A DNA stretch of 64,000 bases from NCBI RefSeq assembly GCF_029360725.1, contig NZ_JARKMY010000001.1, positions 992,001-1,056,000 on the forward strand. Reading direction: 5' to 3'. Origin of the DNA: Chryseolinea sp. H1M3-3. GTDB lineage: Bacteria > Bacteroidota > Bacteroidia > Cytophagales > Cyclobacteriaceae. The notes beneath the pieces were generated by a model that was given only the letters and a program-made list of their open reading frames with translations, did no database searches and was not told the origin of the DNA. A program made the position numbers and the translations under genes. Positions 25,605 through 34,280 of the stretch are shown here, in pieces (position 1 is the stretch's first letter; each line of letters opens with the position of its first letter).

Positions 25605-26381
25605 ATGAGCCTAAAAGAATTTGTTAAAAGTAAGTTCACTACGCTTCAACAAAGGCGCATTAGAGGAGCAGTAAATTATTTCAAATCAATTGGTCATACG
25701 CATGACTTAACACGACTTGCTCAAATATATAAAACGGATAAGTGGGGAGGGCATTCATATACTCCTCACTATAAAACTCACCTCAAGAAGTTTAGATTCA
25801 AAAAAGTAAATTTGTTAGAAATTGGAGTTGGAGGTTATGACGATACTCAAGCGGGCGGTGAGTCACTAAGAATGTGGAAACGGTATTTCCCTTTAGGGAA
25901 AATATATTCAATCGATATTTATAATAAGTCATCCCTCGAAGAAAAAAGAATCAAAATCTTTCAGGGAAGCCAGGTTGATGATGCCTTTATAACGGATGTA
26001 CTTAAACAAGTTTCTGAGTGGGATATTATTATTGATGACGGAAGCCATATTAATTCTCATGTCATTCATTCCTTCAAGCGATTCTTTCCTGCTTTGAAAG
26101 ACGGCGGTGTTTATGTGATTGAGGATGTCCAAACATCTTATTGGATGGATTATGGCGGAGACAGCACAAATCTTCAAAATCCAAATACGATAATGACTTT
26201 CTTCAAAAGCTTAACTGATGGACTTAATCACACGGAGTTCATTAAACCCGGATATGAACCAAGTTATTTCGATATGAATATTACTTCCATACATTTTTAT
26301 CACAATTTGATCTTCATATGTAAAGGCAGAAACATGGAAGAATCCAACTTGATAAAAAATAACCAGAAACCGAACATTTAG
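25605..26381 (+). CDS. MycE/TylE-type SAM-dependent sugar O-methyltransferase
   Basis: The 258-aa protein has the segment LAQIYKTDKWGGHSYTPHY, which in macrolide clusters precedes the methyltransferase fold of MycE and TylE. The SAM motif LLEIGVGGYDD follows, then IYSIDIYNKSSLEE, the metal/base segment IIDDGSHINSH and VYVIEDVQTSYW. MycE methylates the 2''-hydroxyl of 6-deoxyallose on mycinamicin, while MycF methylates the neighbouring 3''-position. This gene and the TylF/MycF-type gene at 22.0 kb flank the ABC exporter and a glycosyltransferase, so one di-O-methylated sugar is a plausible product. The substrate here is inferred. Confidence 0.82.
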   Translation: MSLKEFVKSKFTTLQQRRIRGAVNYFKSIGHTHDLTRLAQIYKTDKWGGHSYTPHYKTHLKKFRFKKVNLLEIGVGGYDDTQAGGESLRMWKRYFPLGKIYSIDIYNKSSLEEKRIKIFQGSQVDDAFITDVLKQVSEWDIIIDDGSHINSHVIHSFKRFFPALKDGGVYVIEDVQTSYWMDYGGDSTNLQNPNTIMTFFKSLTDGLNHTEFIKPGYEPSYFDMNITSIHFYHNLIFICKGRNMEESNLIKNNQKPNI

Positions 26382-26445
26382 AAATAGAAGGATAGGTCTA
26401 TCGAAAATCAGTAATCATGAATTACGCAATAGATCTAAGCTCGCC

Positions 26446-27495
26446 ATGACTCTCGCTCATAAAAATATATTGCTCATCATCCAACGTTTTTACGGATACG
26501 AAAACCTTATTAAAGAACAATTAGAAAACGATGGTGCTACTATTACTTTTATAGAAAACAAAGCATTCAGAAACGATCCCGTTACGCGTAACACAAAATG
26601 GTATTTGACATTTCTATGCAAAAAGAATAATTATATCAAACATCATCTCTTACCAACGTCCAGCAAAAGATTTGACGTGTGCCTTTTTATAAATCTATTT
26701 TCTTTTCATCCGGAGGTAATTAAAAATCTAAGAAAGCAAAACCCATCTATTGTTTGCATTCTGTACTTGTGGGATAACATTAAAGGCTACCGCTGGGAAC
26801 AGTATTTTAAATATTTTGACAAAATCTATTCATTTGATCCTGTGGAATCCAAAAAATTTGGAATAGTCTATCTTCCTAATTTTTATCCACCGATAGTACC
26901 AAAGAATGATAACCGATCTGCCAAATTTGATTTTTCATTTGTTGGTTCATTACAGGTACATCGTCTTAAAATACTCGATCAACTTCTCCTGAAGCTTCAA
27001 CAACAAAACAAATCCTACTTCTTTTACTTGTACCTTCATCCAAACTATAATCGATTGAAGTACAATAAGCTTGTTTACAGCTTGGTGAAGTTATTCCCAG
27101 CGCAGTTCAAGGGTTACAAGTTTCTTTACATGCTCATCACTAAAAGAAATAAACATGTACTCGTGCATCATCAACCTTTGACAATTAGTGAGTCTGTCCA
27201 CATCATGGTAAACTCGCGTAGTATCTTGGATCTTCCATTTCCTTCACAAACCGGTAGCACCCAACGTGTGATCCAAGCGCTTGCTTTGAATAAAAAAGTC
27301 ATCACTACTAATGAGGCCGTAGTCCAAGAGTCTTTCTATTCTCCCGAGTATATAAAAGTTGTTTCAGCAGTAGATCCTGTAATCGATTGGGATTGGATCA
27401 GCCAAGACTTCACGATCAGACTAAATATGAATTATCTTCGACTTGATAATTGGTTACATCAAATCTTAGACCTAAAGATTAGCGACAAGCCGTGA
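26446..27495 (+). CDS. Putative GT-B glycosyltransferase (CgeB/LPS-glycosyltransferase-like)
   Basis: The 349-aa protein starts with NILLIIQRFYGYENLI. A C-terminal Rossmann half follows, in which FDFSFVGSLQVHRLKILDQL and LPFPSQTGSTQRVIQALALNKKVITT mark the donor-nucleotide region of CgeB-like glycosyltransferases. It lacks a clear E-x7-E retaining motif. The region HPEVIKNLRKQNPSIVCILYLWDN fits the acceptor half. I regard it as a cytoplasmic, peripheral sugar transferase of unknown specificity. Its stop overlaps the start of the next gene by 4 bases (GTGA). Confidence 0.65.
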   Translation: MTLAHKNILLIIQRFYGYENLIKEQLENDGATITFIENKAFRNDPVTRNTKWYLTFLCKKNNYIKHHLLPTSSKRFDVCLFINLFSFHPEVIKNLRKQNPSIVCILYLWDNIKGYRWEQYFKYFDKIYSFDPVESKKFGIVYLPNFYPPIVPKNDNRSAKFDFSFVGSLQVHRLKILDQLLLKLQQQNKSYFFYLYLHPNYNRLKYNKLVYSLVKLFPAQFKGYKFLYMLITKRNKHVLVHHQPLTISESVHIMVNSRSILDLPFPSQTGSTQRVIQALALNKKVITTNEAVVQESFYSPEYIKVVSAVDPVIDWDWISQDFTIRLNMNYLRLDNWLHQILDLKISDKP

Positions 27496-29078
27496 TATTA
27501 AAGTCAACCTATAAAGTTCTTATTCTAAAATATTCAGGTTGGATACTCACCCTAACTCTCATCGGCCATTCGCTTGTGCAATCTCATATAATCGGTGGAA
27601 ATGATTTTGCAAATTCATATTTCGGTGCAAGCTTCTACTTACACGGCAAATTTGATCTAGGTATTTTCGACCCTTATACTTTTAACAAAACAATTTATGA
27701 TCAGGGTTATCGTAATTTATTCTTAAACTATAATCCGAATCCTCCCTCGACCGCAATCTTCTTTATTCCATTTGCATTACTCCCATTATATACTGCAAAG
27801 TTGTTGTTTAATATTACTACCATCATTTTTTTCTTGGTAAGCGTGTATCGCCTTTGCAACTATTTTAATGTCAACTATAGGGTGATTATGCTTTGCATAC
27901 CCATTGTTTTTTTTATCCCCATCCGAAATCAAATATTATTTGGGCAATCTTACTTTTTAATTTTTACACTATTAGCAGAGGGAGTCATTGCATATAATCA
28001 AAGAAAATTTGTATTGACCTCAGTAATGTGGAGTATTGCCATCTTCATTAAAGTTTTTCCAGCCATCGTGGTTTTATTTCTCTTGCTGAAAAAAGATTGG
28101 AAACAAATATTTTATCTGGGCTGCTTCTGCACATTAATCCTGTTTTTTTCAGTGAGTCTTCAAGGTGTCGAGATATGGAAAGAATACTTAGTTAGGGTTT
28201 TACCTCGTAATAATCAAGGCGAAATTCACGCGGCATACTTAACAACGTACCAGAGTGCCTTAATGATGTTTAAATATCTCTTTGTCAGAGATGAGATTTT
28301 AAATCCTGAACCTGTTATTGATAGCTTACCTCTCTTTAAAATTAGCTTGCTTCTTTTCAAAGCAACCATCCTTGCGTTGTGCACTATGATTGTCCTAAAT
28401 CGAAAAGATTTTATTTCATTTGCGGTGACGCTGGCTTGCGGCATTCTTATTTCTCCTTATGGAAGTACATATAGCAACATATTGTTGTTAATATTATTAA
28501 TTGCGCTCGAAAAGGAAAAGAACTCCACCATATTCTGGGTTTACGCTACGATCATCTTTCTCCTTGGAAACTTGCCTGTAAGCGCGTTTGAAGCAATGCC
28601 TGTAATACTCCGCTTCCCAAGGCTTATTCTCATGTGCTTCCTTGTAATACTAATATGGTGGTCAATGAAGGTACAATTCAATGCCAAAGTCTTTGGTATT
28701 TACCTCCTTTTATTAGGTGTCCCTATTTTATTTCAATCAAACATGTCAAAGGATCCCAGCAAGCTGCTTTTGACCCAGCACAAGCATAATCTTATTTTCG
28801 ACTATGGAGTAACAAACGGTATACTTTTTTATACCTATTGGTATGATGGACCTGAAAAGCAGGATACAGATATTGCAGTGGAAATTTTAGAAACAAATAA
28901 AATATCAATTAAAAATAATCAGATTTTTTTTCAGGAAGAACAACTTACTAACAGCAGTGATAACAAGATAAACGCAAGTTTATTAAGCGACAATAGAATT
29001 ATATACTTATCTGATAAAGGGAAGGGAATTGGCTTTTATACGATTCGAGTTATTAATCTAAAAAATGAAAGGCATTAA
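27492..29078 (+). CDS. GT87-like (DUF2029) integral membrane glycosyltransferase
   Basis: The 528-aa protein has about ten hydrophobic helices up to residue 420. Its first loop reads GGNDFANSYFGASFYLHGKFD, where an early aspartate corresponds to the catalytic loop of GT-C enzymes. The segment YNPNPPSTAIFFIPFALLP is typical of the DUF2029/GT87 family, which uses polyprenyl-phosphate-mannose or related donors at the periplasmic face. The C-terminal 100 residues are soluble. The GTG start at 27492 overlaps the previous stop by 4 bases. It is the last gene of the plus-strand run and converges on a GT2 gene. Confidence 0.8.
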   Translation: MILKSTYKVLILKYSGWILTLTLIGHSLVQSHIIGGNDFANSYFGASFYLHGKFDLGIFDPYTFNKTIYDQGYRNLFLNYNPNPPSTAIFFIPFALLPLYTAKLLFNITTIIFFLVSVYRLCNYFNVNYRVIMLCIPIVFFIPIRNQILFGQSYFLIFTLLAEGVIAYNQRKFVLTSVMWSIAIFIKVFPAIVVLFLLLKKDWKQIFYLGCFCTLILFFSVSLQGVEIWKEYLVRVLPRNNQGEIHAAYLTTYQSALMMFKYLFVRDEILNPEPVIDSLPLFKISLLLFKATILALCTMIVLNRKDFISFAVTLACGILISPYGSTYSNILLLILLIALEKEKNSTIFWVYATIIFLLGNLPVSAFEAMPVILRFPRLILMCFLVILIWWSMKVQFNAKVFGIYLLLLGVPILFQSNMSKDPSKLLLTQHKHNLIFDYGVTNGILFYTYWYDGPEKQDTDIAVEILETNKISIKNNQIFFQEEQLTNSSDNKINASLLSDNRIIYLSDKGKGIGFYTIRVINLKNERH

Positions 29079-29080
29079 GG

Positions 29081-29827
29081 CTATTCTTTCTTGTATTGTT
29101 GGAAGGACATAATGTTACTTCGCTGAAGAAAATGTTGGATGGATACGCGTAAGACACCTAAGCTGTATCGTATACCATTTTTTAAGTTGATGGAAGATGC
29201 TTCCTTAAAATATTTGGTAGGACATGTTATCTCTGCAATCTTAAAGTCTGCATAAATTATCTGAGAAAGAATTTCATTATCGAAAACAAAACCATCCGAA
29301 TTTTCCATGAAATTAATCTTTCTTAGTACTTCTGCTGAAAAGGCTCTATACCCTGTGTGATACTCCGAAAGCTTAGCACCGGTCATAACATTCTGAAAAA
29401 AGGTAAGAACCCGATTTCCGATATACTTGTAATAGGGCATGCCTCCCGCCAATGCTCCGCCCCCTAAAATGCGCGACCCTAATACAACTGGATAAATATC
29501 ATTGGCAATGATATATGCCATACTTGGGATCAACTTTGGAGTATATTGGTAATCGGGATGAAGCATAATTATTATATCTCCCTTTAACTCCAACGCCTTC
29601 TTATAACAGGTTTTTTGATTTGCACCATAACCAAGATTTCTTTCGTGGCAGGTGATATGTTTTATACCAAGATTATTGGCGACCTCAATTGTATTGTCAG
29701 TACTTGCGTCGTCGGTTAGAATAACTTCGTCAATTAAGTCATTTGGCAGTTCCTCAACAATCTTATGGAGTGTACGGGCGGCGTTGTAGGCGGGCATCAT
29801 CACTACAACTTTTTTATTGTTAATCAT
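29081..29827 (-). CDS. Family 2 glycosyltransferase, DPM1/GtrB-like
   Basis: The 248-aa enzyme reads VVVMMPAYNAARTLHKIVEEL at the N terminus, with the catalytic segment IIIMLHPDYQYTPKLIPSM (an HPDYQ in place of the usual D-A-D-Q) and HTGYRAF. This places it with polyprenyl-phosphate-sugar synthases. There are no C-terminal membrane helices, unlike GtrB. It could supply the polyprenyl-linked donor that the GT87 membrane enzyme next to it would use. ATG 29827 overlaps the stop of the upstream gene in an ATGA arrangement, so the pair is translationally coupled. Confidence 0.88.
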   Translation of the reverse strand: MINNKKVVVMMPAYNAARTLHKIVEELPNDLIDEVILTDDASTDNTIEVANNLGIKHITCHERNLGYGANQKTCYKKALELKGDIIIMLHPDYQYTPKLIPSMAYIIANDIYPVVLGSRILGGGALAGGMPYYKYIGNRVLTFFQNVMTGAKLSEYHTGYRAFSAEVLRKINFMENSDGFVFDNEILSQIIYADFKIAEITCPTKYFKEASSINLKNGIRYSLGVLRVSIQHFLQRSNIMSFQQYKKE

Positions 29828-30822
29828 CGCCAATAAAATTTTGTGGATTTTCCATTATTCAATCTCCATTGCGCATAAAATCGATGGACATGACTAAGGG
29901 TTTTCGCGTTTGTTGTTTTTAATGTGCTAACCACGCTGTAACTATGAATCCGATGAATCCCTAATTCAATTGAATCTAATTGCTCAAGTTCGTGATAAAA
30001 GCTTACTGCTTCTGGTAATGGAATATTAAAATTAGAAGACCCTGTTGTACTTGTTGAAAAACAATTTATGTCTTTTAGCTCTTGCATGTGATTTTTTCCA
30101 AGGGAGTAAGCTTGTTTACACCACGTTACATCTACGCGACTTACTGCAATGCGTTTTAGTTTTTCGACTTGTTCATTTGCTTTTCCTCCATGTCTCAAAG
30201 AGCCAACATAAAAATTATTTCCTACAGGGCCATGAAGGTCAGTCGGAAACATGTTCATCTTTTCATTGTCCACCAATGTAATTATTGAAATTATGCGAGG
30301 GATCGAATAAGCTGCTTGCACTTGATCGGCAAGATTGTCTGACAAATTGATGTTCACTTTCCTATCGATCCTACGCTTCTCACGTTGTCTGTTAATAAAC
30401 TGATTTATATTCCCAATAAATTCATGCTTCGCATATTTACCTTCAAATACAAACAATGTATTGTCACCACATGCGAGGCTATGTGTTTTTTTTAAGATTA
30501 TTCTGGCAATGCTTTCTTTAAAAGCCGGAAATCCTCTCCAATTCATCGACGGCTCACTATCTTTTTCGTGGAAAGACAAACAAATTTCACCTTCGCTATT
30601 AAGGTGAGAATAAAATTCAGATAAGGTATCAACTGGAATTCCAATAATTAATGGCTTGTATCCAAGAAACAAATGGGTAGTACTAACATCTAAAGAACTG
30701 CGGCTTCCCTTTACAGTTAAGACCACACGTAAACGATCAATCAAATCTTCCAATGCCAAACAAGCATATTCTTGTGGCAGTGAATAGCCAAGAAATTGTT
30801 TCTTTATGAATTGTCTAATCAT
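29824..30822 (-). CDS. Hypothetical protein with flavin-reductase-like patch
   Basis: I do not recognise this 332-aa protein with confidence. Residues 190-230 (MFPTDLHGP and GSLRHGGKA) look like the loops of flavin-reductase-like split-barrel proteins, and RIISIITLVD before them could be the core strand. The first 160 residues are not assignable and contain a polar segment RQREKRRIDRK. No signal peptide or membrane helix is seen. The gene is coupled to the DPM1-like gene by an ATGA overlap and divergent from the first radical SAM gene. A flavin-dependent step in glycan or lipid modification is possible but unproven. Confidence 0.5.
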   Translation of the reverse strand: MIRQFIKKQFLGYSLPQEYACLALEDLIDRLRVVLTVKGSRSSLDVSTTHLFLGYKPLIIGIPVDTLSEFYSHLNSEGEICLSFHEKDSEPSMNWRGFPAFKESIARIILKKTHSLACGDNTLFVFEGKYAKHEFIGNINQFINRQREKRRIDRKVNINLSDNLADQVQAAYSIPRIISIITLVDNEKMNMFPTDLHGPVGNNFYVGSLRHGGKANEQVEKLKRIAVSRVDVTWCKQAYSLGKNHMQELKDINCFSTSTTGSSNFNIPLPEAVSFYHELEQLDSIELGIHRIHSYSVVSTLKTTNAKTLSHVHRFYAQWRLNNGKSTKFYWR

Positions 30823-30921
30823 CAGGTAATTTTCCGAAAGTTAATTCTCCTTCTAGGATTGTACTATCCTTTTTAAAAAAACACCTCAGTGTTAACTGGT
30901 TTTTTCTTAGTTTTAAGCAAC

Positions 30922-32433
30922 ATGAATAAAGTAATTTTATTTAATCCGTGGAGTGCTAAATACGGGTATCGTATACCGAATTCAATACTCCAAGTTGCAT
31001 CTTCTATACACGGAAAATTTGATTACATTCTCATTGATGGTAATCGTGTACGCGATCCATGGAATACCATTGACACCTATTTGGCGACAGGGGAATATAA
31101 ATACTTTGGATGCACGGTCATGCCTGGTCCCCAGTTGAGGCAAGCTATACCCTTTACTAAAAAGGTCAAACGGGCATATCCAGAGATCACCACGATTTGG
31201 GGTGGCTACTTCGCATCCAATCAATATAAGGTTTCTATCGAATCAGATTTCGTAGATTATATAATTGATGGCCCAGGTGATCATGCATTTCCAATGTTAT
31301 TGCAAACCCTGGAATCACGTGAACCTATATCTACCATTCCAAATCTTATTTATAAGCAAGAAGGAAAAATCATAAAAACACATAAGGAAGCGTTGTTAGA
31401 TCAGGATGCTTTGCCAGACCTTCCTTATTCCAAACTCCACGAAATTTATCCGCTTAACGGATATTTGAAGAAGACATTCTTAGGAAGAAAAACCGCTGCA
31501 TATCATTCTAGTTTTGGTTGTCCCTTCACTTGTTCGTTTTGTGCGGTAGTGCCAATATATAATGCGCGATGGAAAGGAAAATCCGCTCCAAATATCTATA
31601 AAGAAATAAAATATTTGATCGATTTTCACGGAGCGGATGCAGTGGAATTTCACGACAATAATTTTTTTGTAAGTGAGAAAAGAACGGTGGAATTTTCAGA
31701 GTTAGTAAAGCGTGATAAAATAAACTGGTGGGGTGAGGGCCGCATTGATACTATTGATCGATACAAAGATGAATCGCTTGAAAAAATGCGCGAAGCAGGT
31801 TGCCGCATGATTTTTTTTGGCGCTGAAACAAGTGATGATACCATGTTGAAAAAAATGGACAAGGGTGGTACACAAACAGCCGAACAGATTCTAGCATTTG
31901 CTTCCAGGATGAAAAAGTTTGATATTATTCCTGAGTATTCTTTTGTTCTGGGATTTCCAGCTGAAACGGAAGAAAAAGTGAATTCACAAATCGATCGGGA
32001 TATTGCGTTTATCAGGAAAATCAAGGAAGCGAATCCTAATACAGAGATTATCATTTACATCTATAGTCCGGTTCCAACAGAAGGATCCGAACTTTATGAA
32101 TTAGTGAAAAAAGCAGGATTTTCTTTTCCAGCAAAACTAGAAGATTGGCTCAATCCGCAATGGGAAGGATTTGACTTAAGAAGAAATCCATTAACTCCTT
32201 GGTTGAAGCCTTATATGATCGATAAAATTCAAGGCTTTGAAACTGTTCTAAACAGCTATTATCCGACAGTCTCCGATTTCAAATTGACTAATTTTCAACG
32301 AAAGTCTATGAAGCTGGCTTCTTCATTGCGATATAAGATGAATATGTTTCGATATCCATACGAATTGAAACTCTTACAAAAATTCTGGTTACGGTATCGT
32401 CAACCAGAAGTAGAAGGTTTTTCCATGGAGTAA
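30922..32433 (+). CDS. Radical SAM protein with N-terminal B12-binding-like domain (copy 1)
   Basis: The 503-aa protein has a Rossmann-like N-terminal half (ILFNPWSAKYGYRIP, IWGGYFAS) of the B12-binding type but no D-x-H-x-x-G motif. The [4Fe-4S] motif C-x3-C-x2-C is in GCPFTCSFCAV (C200, C204, C207). EFHDNNFFV, GRIDTIDRY and GAETSDDTM mark the TIM barrel. It probably uses radical chemistry, for example methylation or C-C bond steps, but the substrate is unknown. ATG 30922 is chosen; an ATG-less upstream extension would add 11 residues. The methyltransferase gene follows with no gap. Confidence 0.85.
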   Translation: MNKVILFNPWSAKYGYRIPNSILQVASSIHGKFDYILIDGNRVRDPWNTIDTYLATGEYKYFGCTVMPGPQLRQAIPFTKKVKRAYPEITTIWGGYFASNQYKVSIESDFVDYIIDGPGDHAFPMLLQTLESREPISTIPNLIYKQEGKIIKTHKEALLDQDALPDLPYSKLHEIYPLNGYLKKTFLGRKTAAYHSSFGCPFTCSFCAVVPIYNARWKGKSAPNIYKEIKYLIDFHGADAVEFHDNNFFVSEKRTVEFSELVKRDKINWWGEGRIDTIDRYKDESLEKMREAGCRMIFFGAETSDDTMLKKMDKGGTQTAEQILAFASRMKKFDIIPEYSFVLGFPAETEEKVNSQIDRDIAFIRKIKEANPNTEIIIYIYSPVPTEGSELYELVKKAGFSFPAKLEDWLNPQWEGFDLRRNPLTPWLKPYMIDKIQGFETVLNSYYPTVSDFKLTNFQRKSMKLASSLRYKMNMFRYPYELKLLQKFWLRYRQPEVEGFSME

Positions 32434-33096
32434 ATGAGTCTACTAAAAAAAACTCTTAACAGAATTCATCCGCTTCTTAAGCCATTATCATCTTGGTATC
32501 TGTCAAGTCCAAGGACCTACCGATATAAAAACATTGTAATAAAGGTTCTACCTGGTGTATTTCATCCAGGCTTATTTTTTAGCACACAGGTTTTGTTGAA
32601 ATATTTAGAGGATATGAACATCTTGAACAAGAGAATTTTAGAATTGGGTGCTGGCACTGGTTTAATCAGTATTTATTGTGCGCGAAAGGGAGCGTCTGTT
32701 TCGGCATCTGATATTAGCAGAACGGCCTTGTTGGGAATACGGGAAAACGCCAAAGCGAATAACGTAAGTATTAATGTTATTGAAAGCGAGTTATTTGACA
32801 ACATTAGCCAATCTGACTTTGATATCGTTATTATCAATCCTCCGTATTATCCCAAAGCGATTAAAACTGAGAAGGACATGCCATGGTTCTGCGGAGAACA
32901 TTTTGAATACTTTGAGAAATTGTTTTACCAGTTAAAAGGATATACGTTGGGACTAGAAGCATTGATGATCTTATCGGAAGATTGTGCTTTAGATAAAATT
33001 AAAGCAATAGCGAATAAGAATTCGCTAGACTTGATTCAAATTCATTCCACCAAAAAATGGGGGGAATGGAATTACATTTATAAAATCAGTGAATAA
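32434..33096 (+). CDS. Class I SAM-dependent methyltransferase (PrmC/HemK-like fold)
   Basis: The 220-aa protein has the SAM motif ILELGAGTGLISIY, the acidic D-I-S-R-T motif and NPPYYPKA, an N6-/N5-type methyltransferase signature (here NPPY). It has no N-terminal helical domain, so it is not PrmC. The start codon directly follows the radical SAM stop (TAA then ATG), so the two are co-translated. Substrate unknown; NPPY enzymes usually methylate nitrogen. Its 3' end overlaps the end of the convergent CxxCH gene by 11 bases. Confidence 0.82.
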   Translation: MSLLKKTLNRIHPLLKPLSSWYLSSPRTYRYKNIVIKVLPGVFHPGLFFSTQVLLKYLEDMNILNKRILELGAGTGLISIYCARKGASVSASDISRTALLGIRENAKANNVSINVIESELFDNISQSDFDIVIINPPYYPKAIKTEKDMPWFCGEHFEYFEKLFYQLKGYTLGLEALMILSEDCALDKIKAIANKNSLDLIQIHSTKKWGEWNYIYKISE

Positions 33097-34237
33097 AGTC
33101 CGGTTCATAAGCCGAGTGATTTCTAGCATCACTCGGAATTTCAATATTCTTGTATGGCGCTAAGTGATCGATATCACCTCGATCAAACAATTTATCCCCG
33201 AGATAAGAAAATTCATGATGAGCGTGCGTGGGTAAATCATTAAGCTTCTTTTCTATCTCATTTACCGAAATACCCCACTCCAGCGCAAGCCTGTCTATCG
33301 AAGGCTCCATAAATGATAAGTAAAGCAATTCAGCTTTGGTATGATTAGGAATAGTCATAAAAATCTGAGATTCAAGTTTGTCTCGATATGCCTTTACCAT
33401 GGCCATACGATCGGCTAGAATATCTTTAAATTCTTCTGTTGAATAATAACCCGTCAGTTGATTGTCATCTTCAAATGGTGGTATTAAAGAAGTCTCGTGG
33501 CACCATAAACATTTGGCTGGTTTCCCTGCGACAGTTAATGATTTACTCGCAGCTGTTTTTAGATTCCCATTTAAGTCATACAGTGCAAATCGCAATTGAC
33601 CATTCGGCATAAAATCTAAAGCTTCAAATTCTTGTTGCTCAAATTGATTAAGCGGAAGTGAGCCTTCACCTTCTGCCGCAATAAATGCTATTTCGTTAAA
33701 TTGTTCTGCCTTGCTTATTTCGATTACGCGGCTCCCTAAGGCTATCGTTGATTTAACAATGCCTGCTTTCTTCTCATCGAAGTTATATTTTGCCCTGAAT
33801 TCAGAATACCGTTCTTTTGCTCCGGTGAGAGCGTAGTAATGATTCGTACTATTTAATGTTAATGTGACGAATCTTCCAATGTCTATACCTCCCTGTAACT
33901 TGTACTCTTCAGAGTTTTTAAGCGTGTCAATTATTGACTTCCATGCAACACGGGCTTCTTCATTGAATCCGACTTTATCCAAACTCAAATTGAATTGCGT
34001 TTCATTTCTCCATTCCATTGCTGGATTTAAAGAACCACCTGGCACTGAACCCCCTAAAAAAGATAAGCTCCAGGCAAGACCAATGATTACATCTTCTTTT
34101 GTTTCTGATGGATATCCTTTTACCCACCGAAGATTTATTTGCAAATCATCGGGTTGTATACCTAAATCAGTATACCGACATGAATTCCATAAGATGAATA
34201 ACGTTATTCCAATTACAATCGATTTCAATATTCTCAT
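33086..34237 (-). CDS. Putative envelope protein with one CxxCH haem motif
   Basis: I do not recognise this 383-aa protein as a named family. It has a short hydrophobic N-terminal segment (residues 5-18) ending in WNSC20, which may be a non-canonical lipobox. Single haem motif CLWCH (C243, C246, H247) occurs in the middle. The flanking GKPAK and ETSLIPP segments fit a cytochrome c or cytochrome-like cassette inside a larger fold. No downstream methionine ligand can be assigned. It is the last gene of a six-gene minus-strand run and its 3' end overlaps the convergent methyltransferase gene. A redox role with the radical SAM genes is possible. Confidence 0.6.
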   Translation of the reverse strand: MRILKSIVIGITLFILWNSCRYTDLGIQPDDLQINLRWVKGYPSETKEDVIIGLAWSLSFLGGSVPGGSLNPAMEWRNETQFNLSLDKVGFNEEARVAWKSIIDTLKNSEEYKLQGGIDIGRFVTLTLNSTNHYYALTGAKERYSEFRAKYNFDEKKAGIVKSTIALGSRVIEISKAEQFNEIAFIAAEGEGSLPLNQFEQQEFEALDFMPNGQLRFALYDLNGNLKTAASKSLTVAGKPAKCLWCHETSLIPPFEDDNQLTGYYSTEEFKDILADRMAMVKAYRDKLESQIFMTIPNHTKAELLYLSFMEPSIDRLALEWGISVNEIEKKLNDLPTHAHHEFSYLGDKLFDRGDIDHLAPYKNIEIPSDARNHSAYEPDFIH

Positions 34238-34280
34238 ATGCAGGATGGAGGGATGGGAAAATCCTTGGTCAGAGTCAAAC

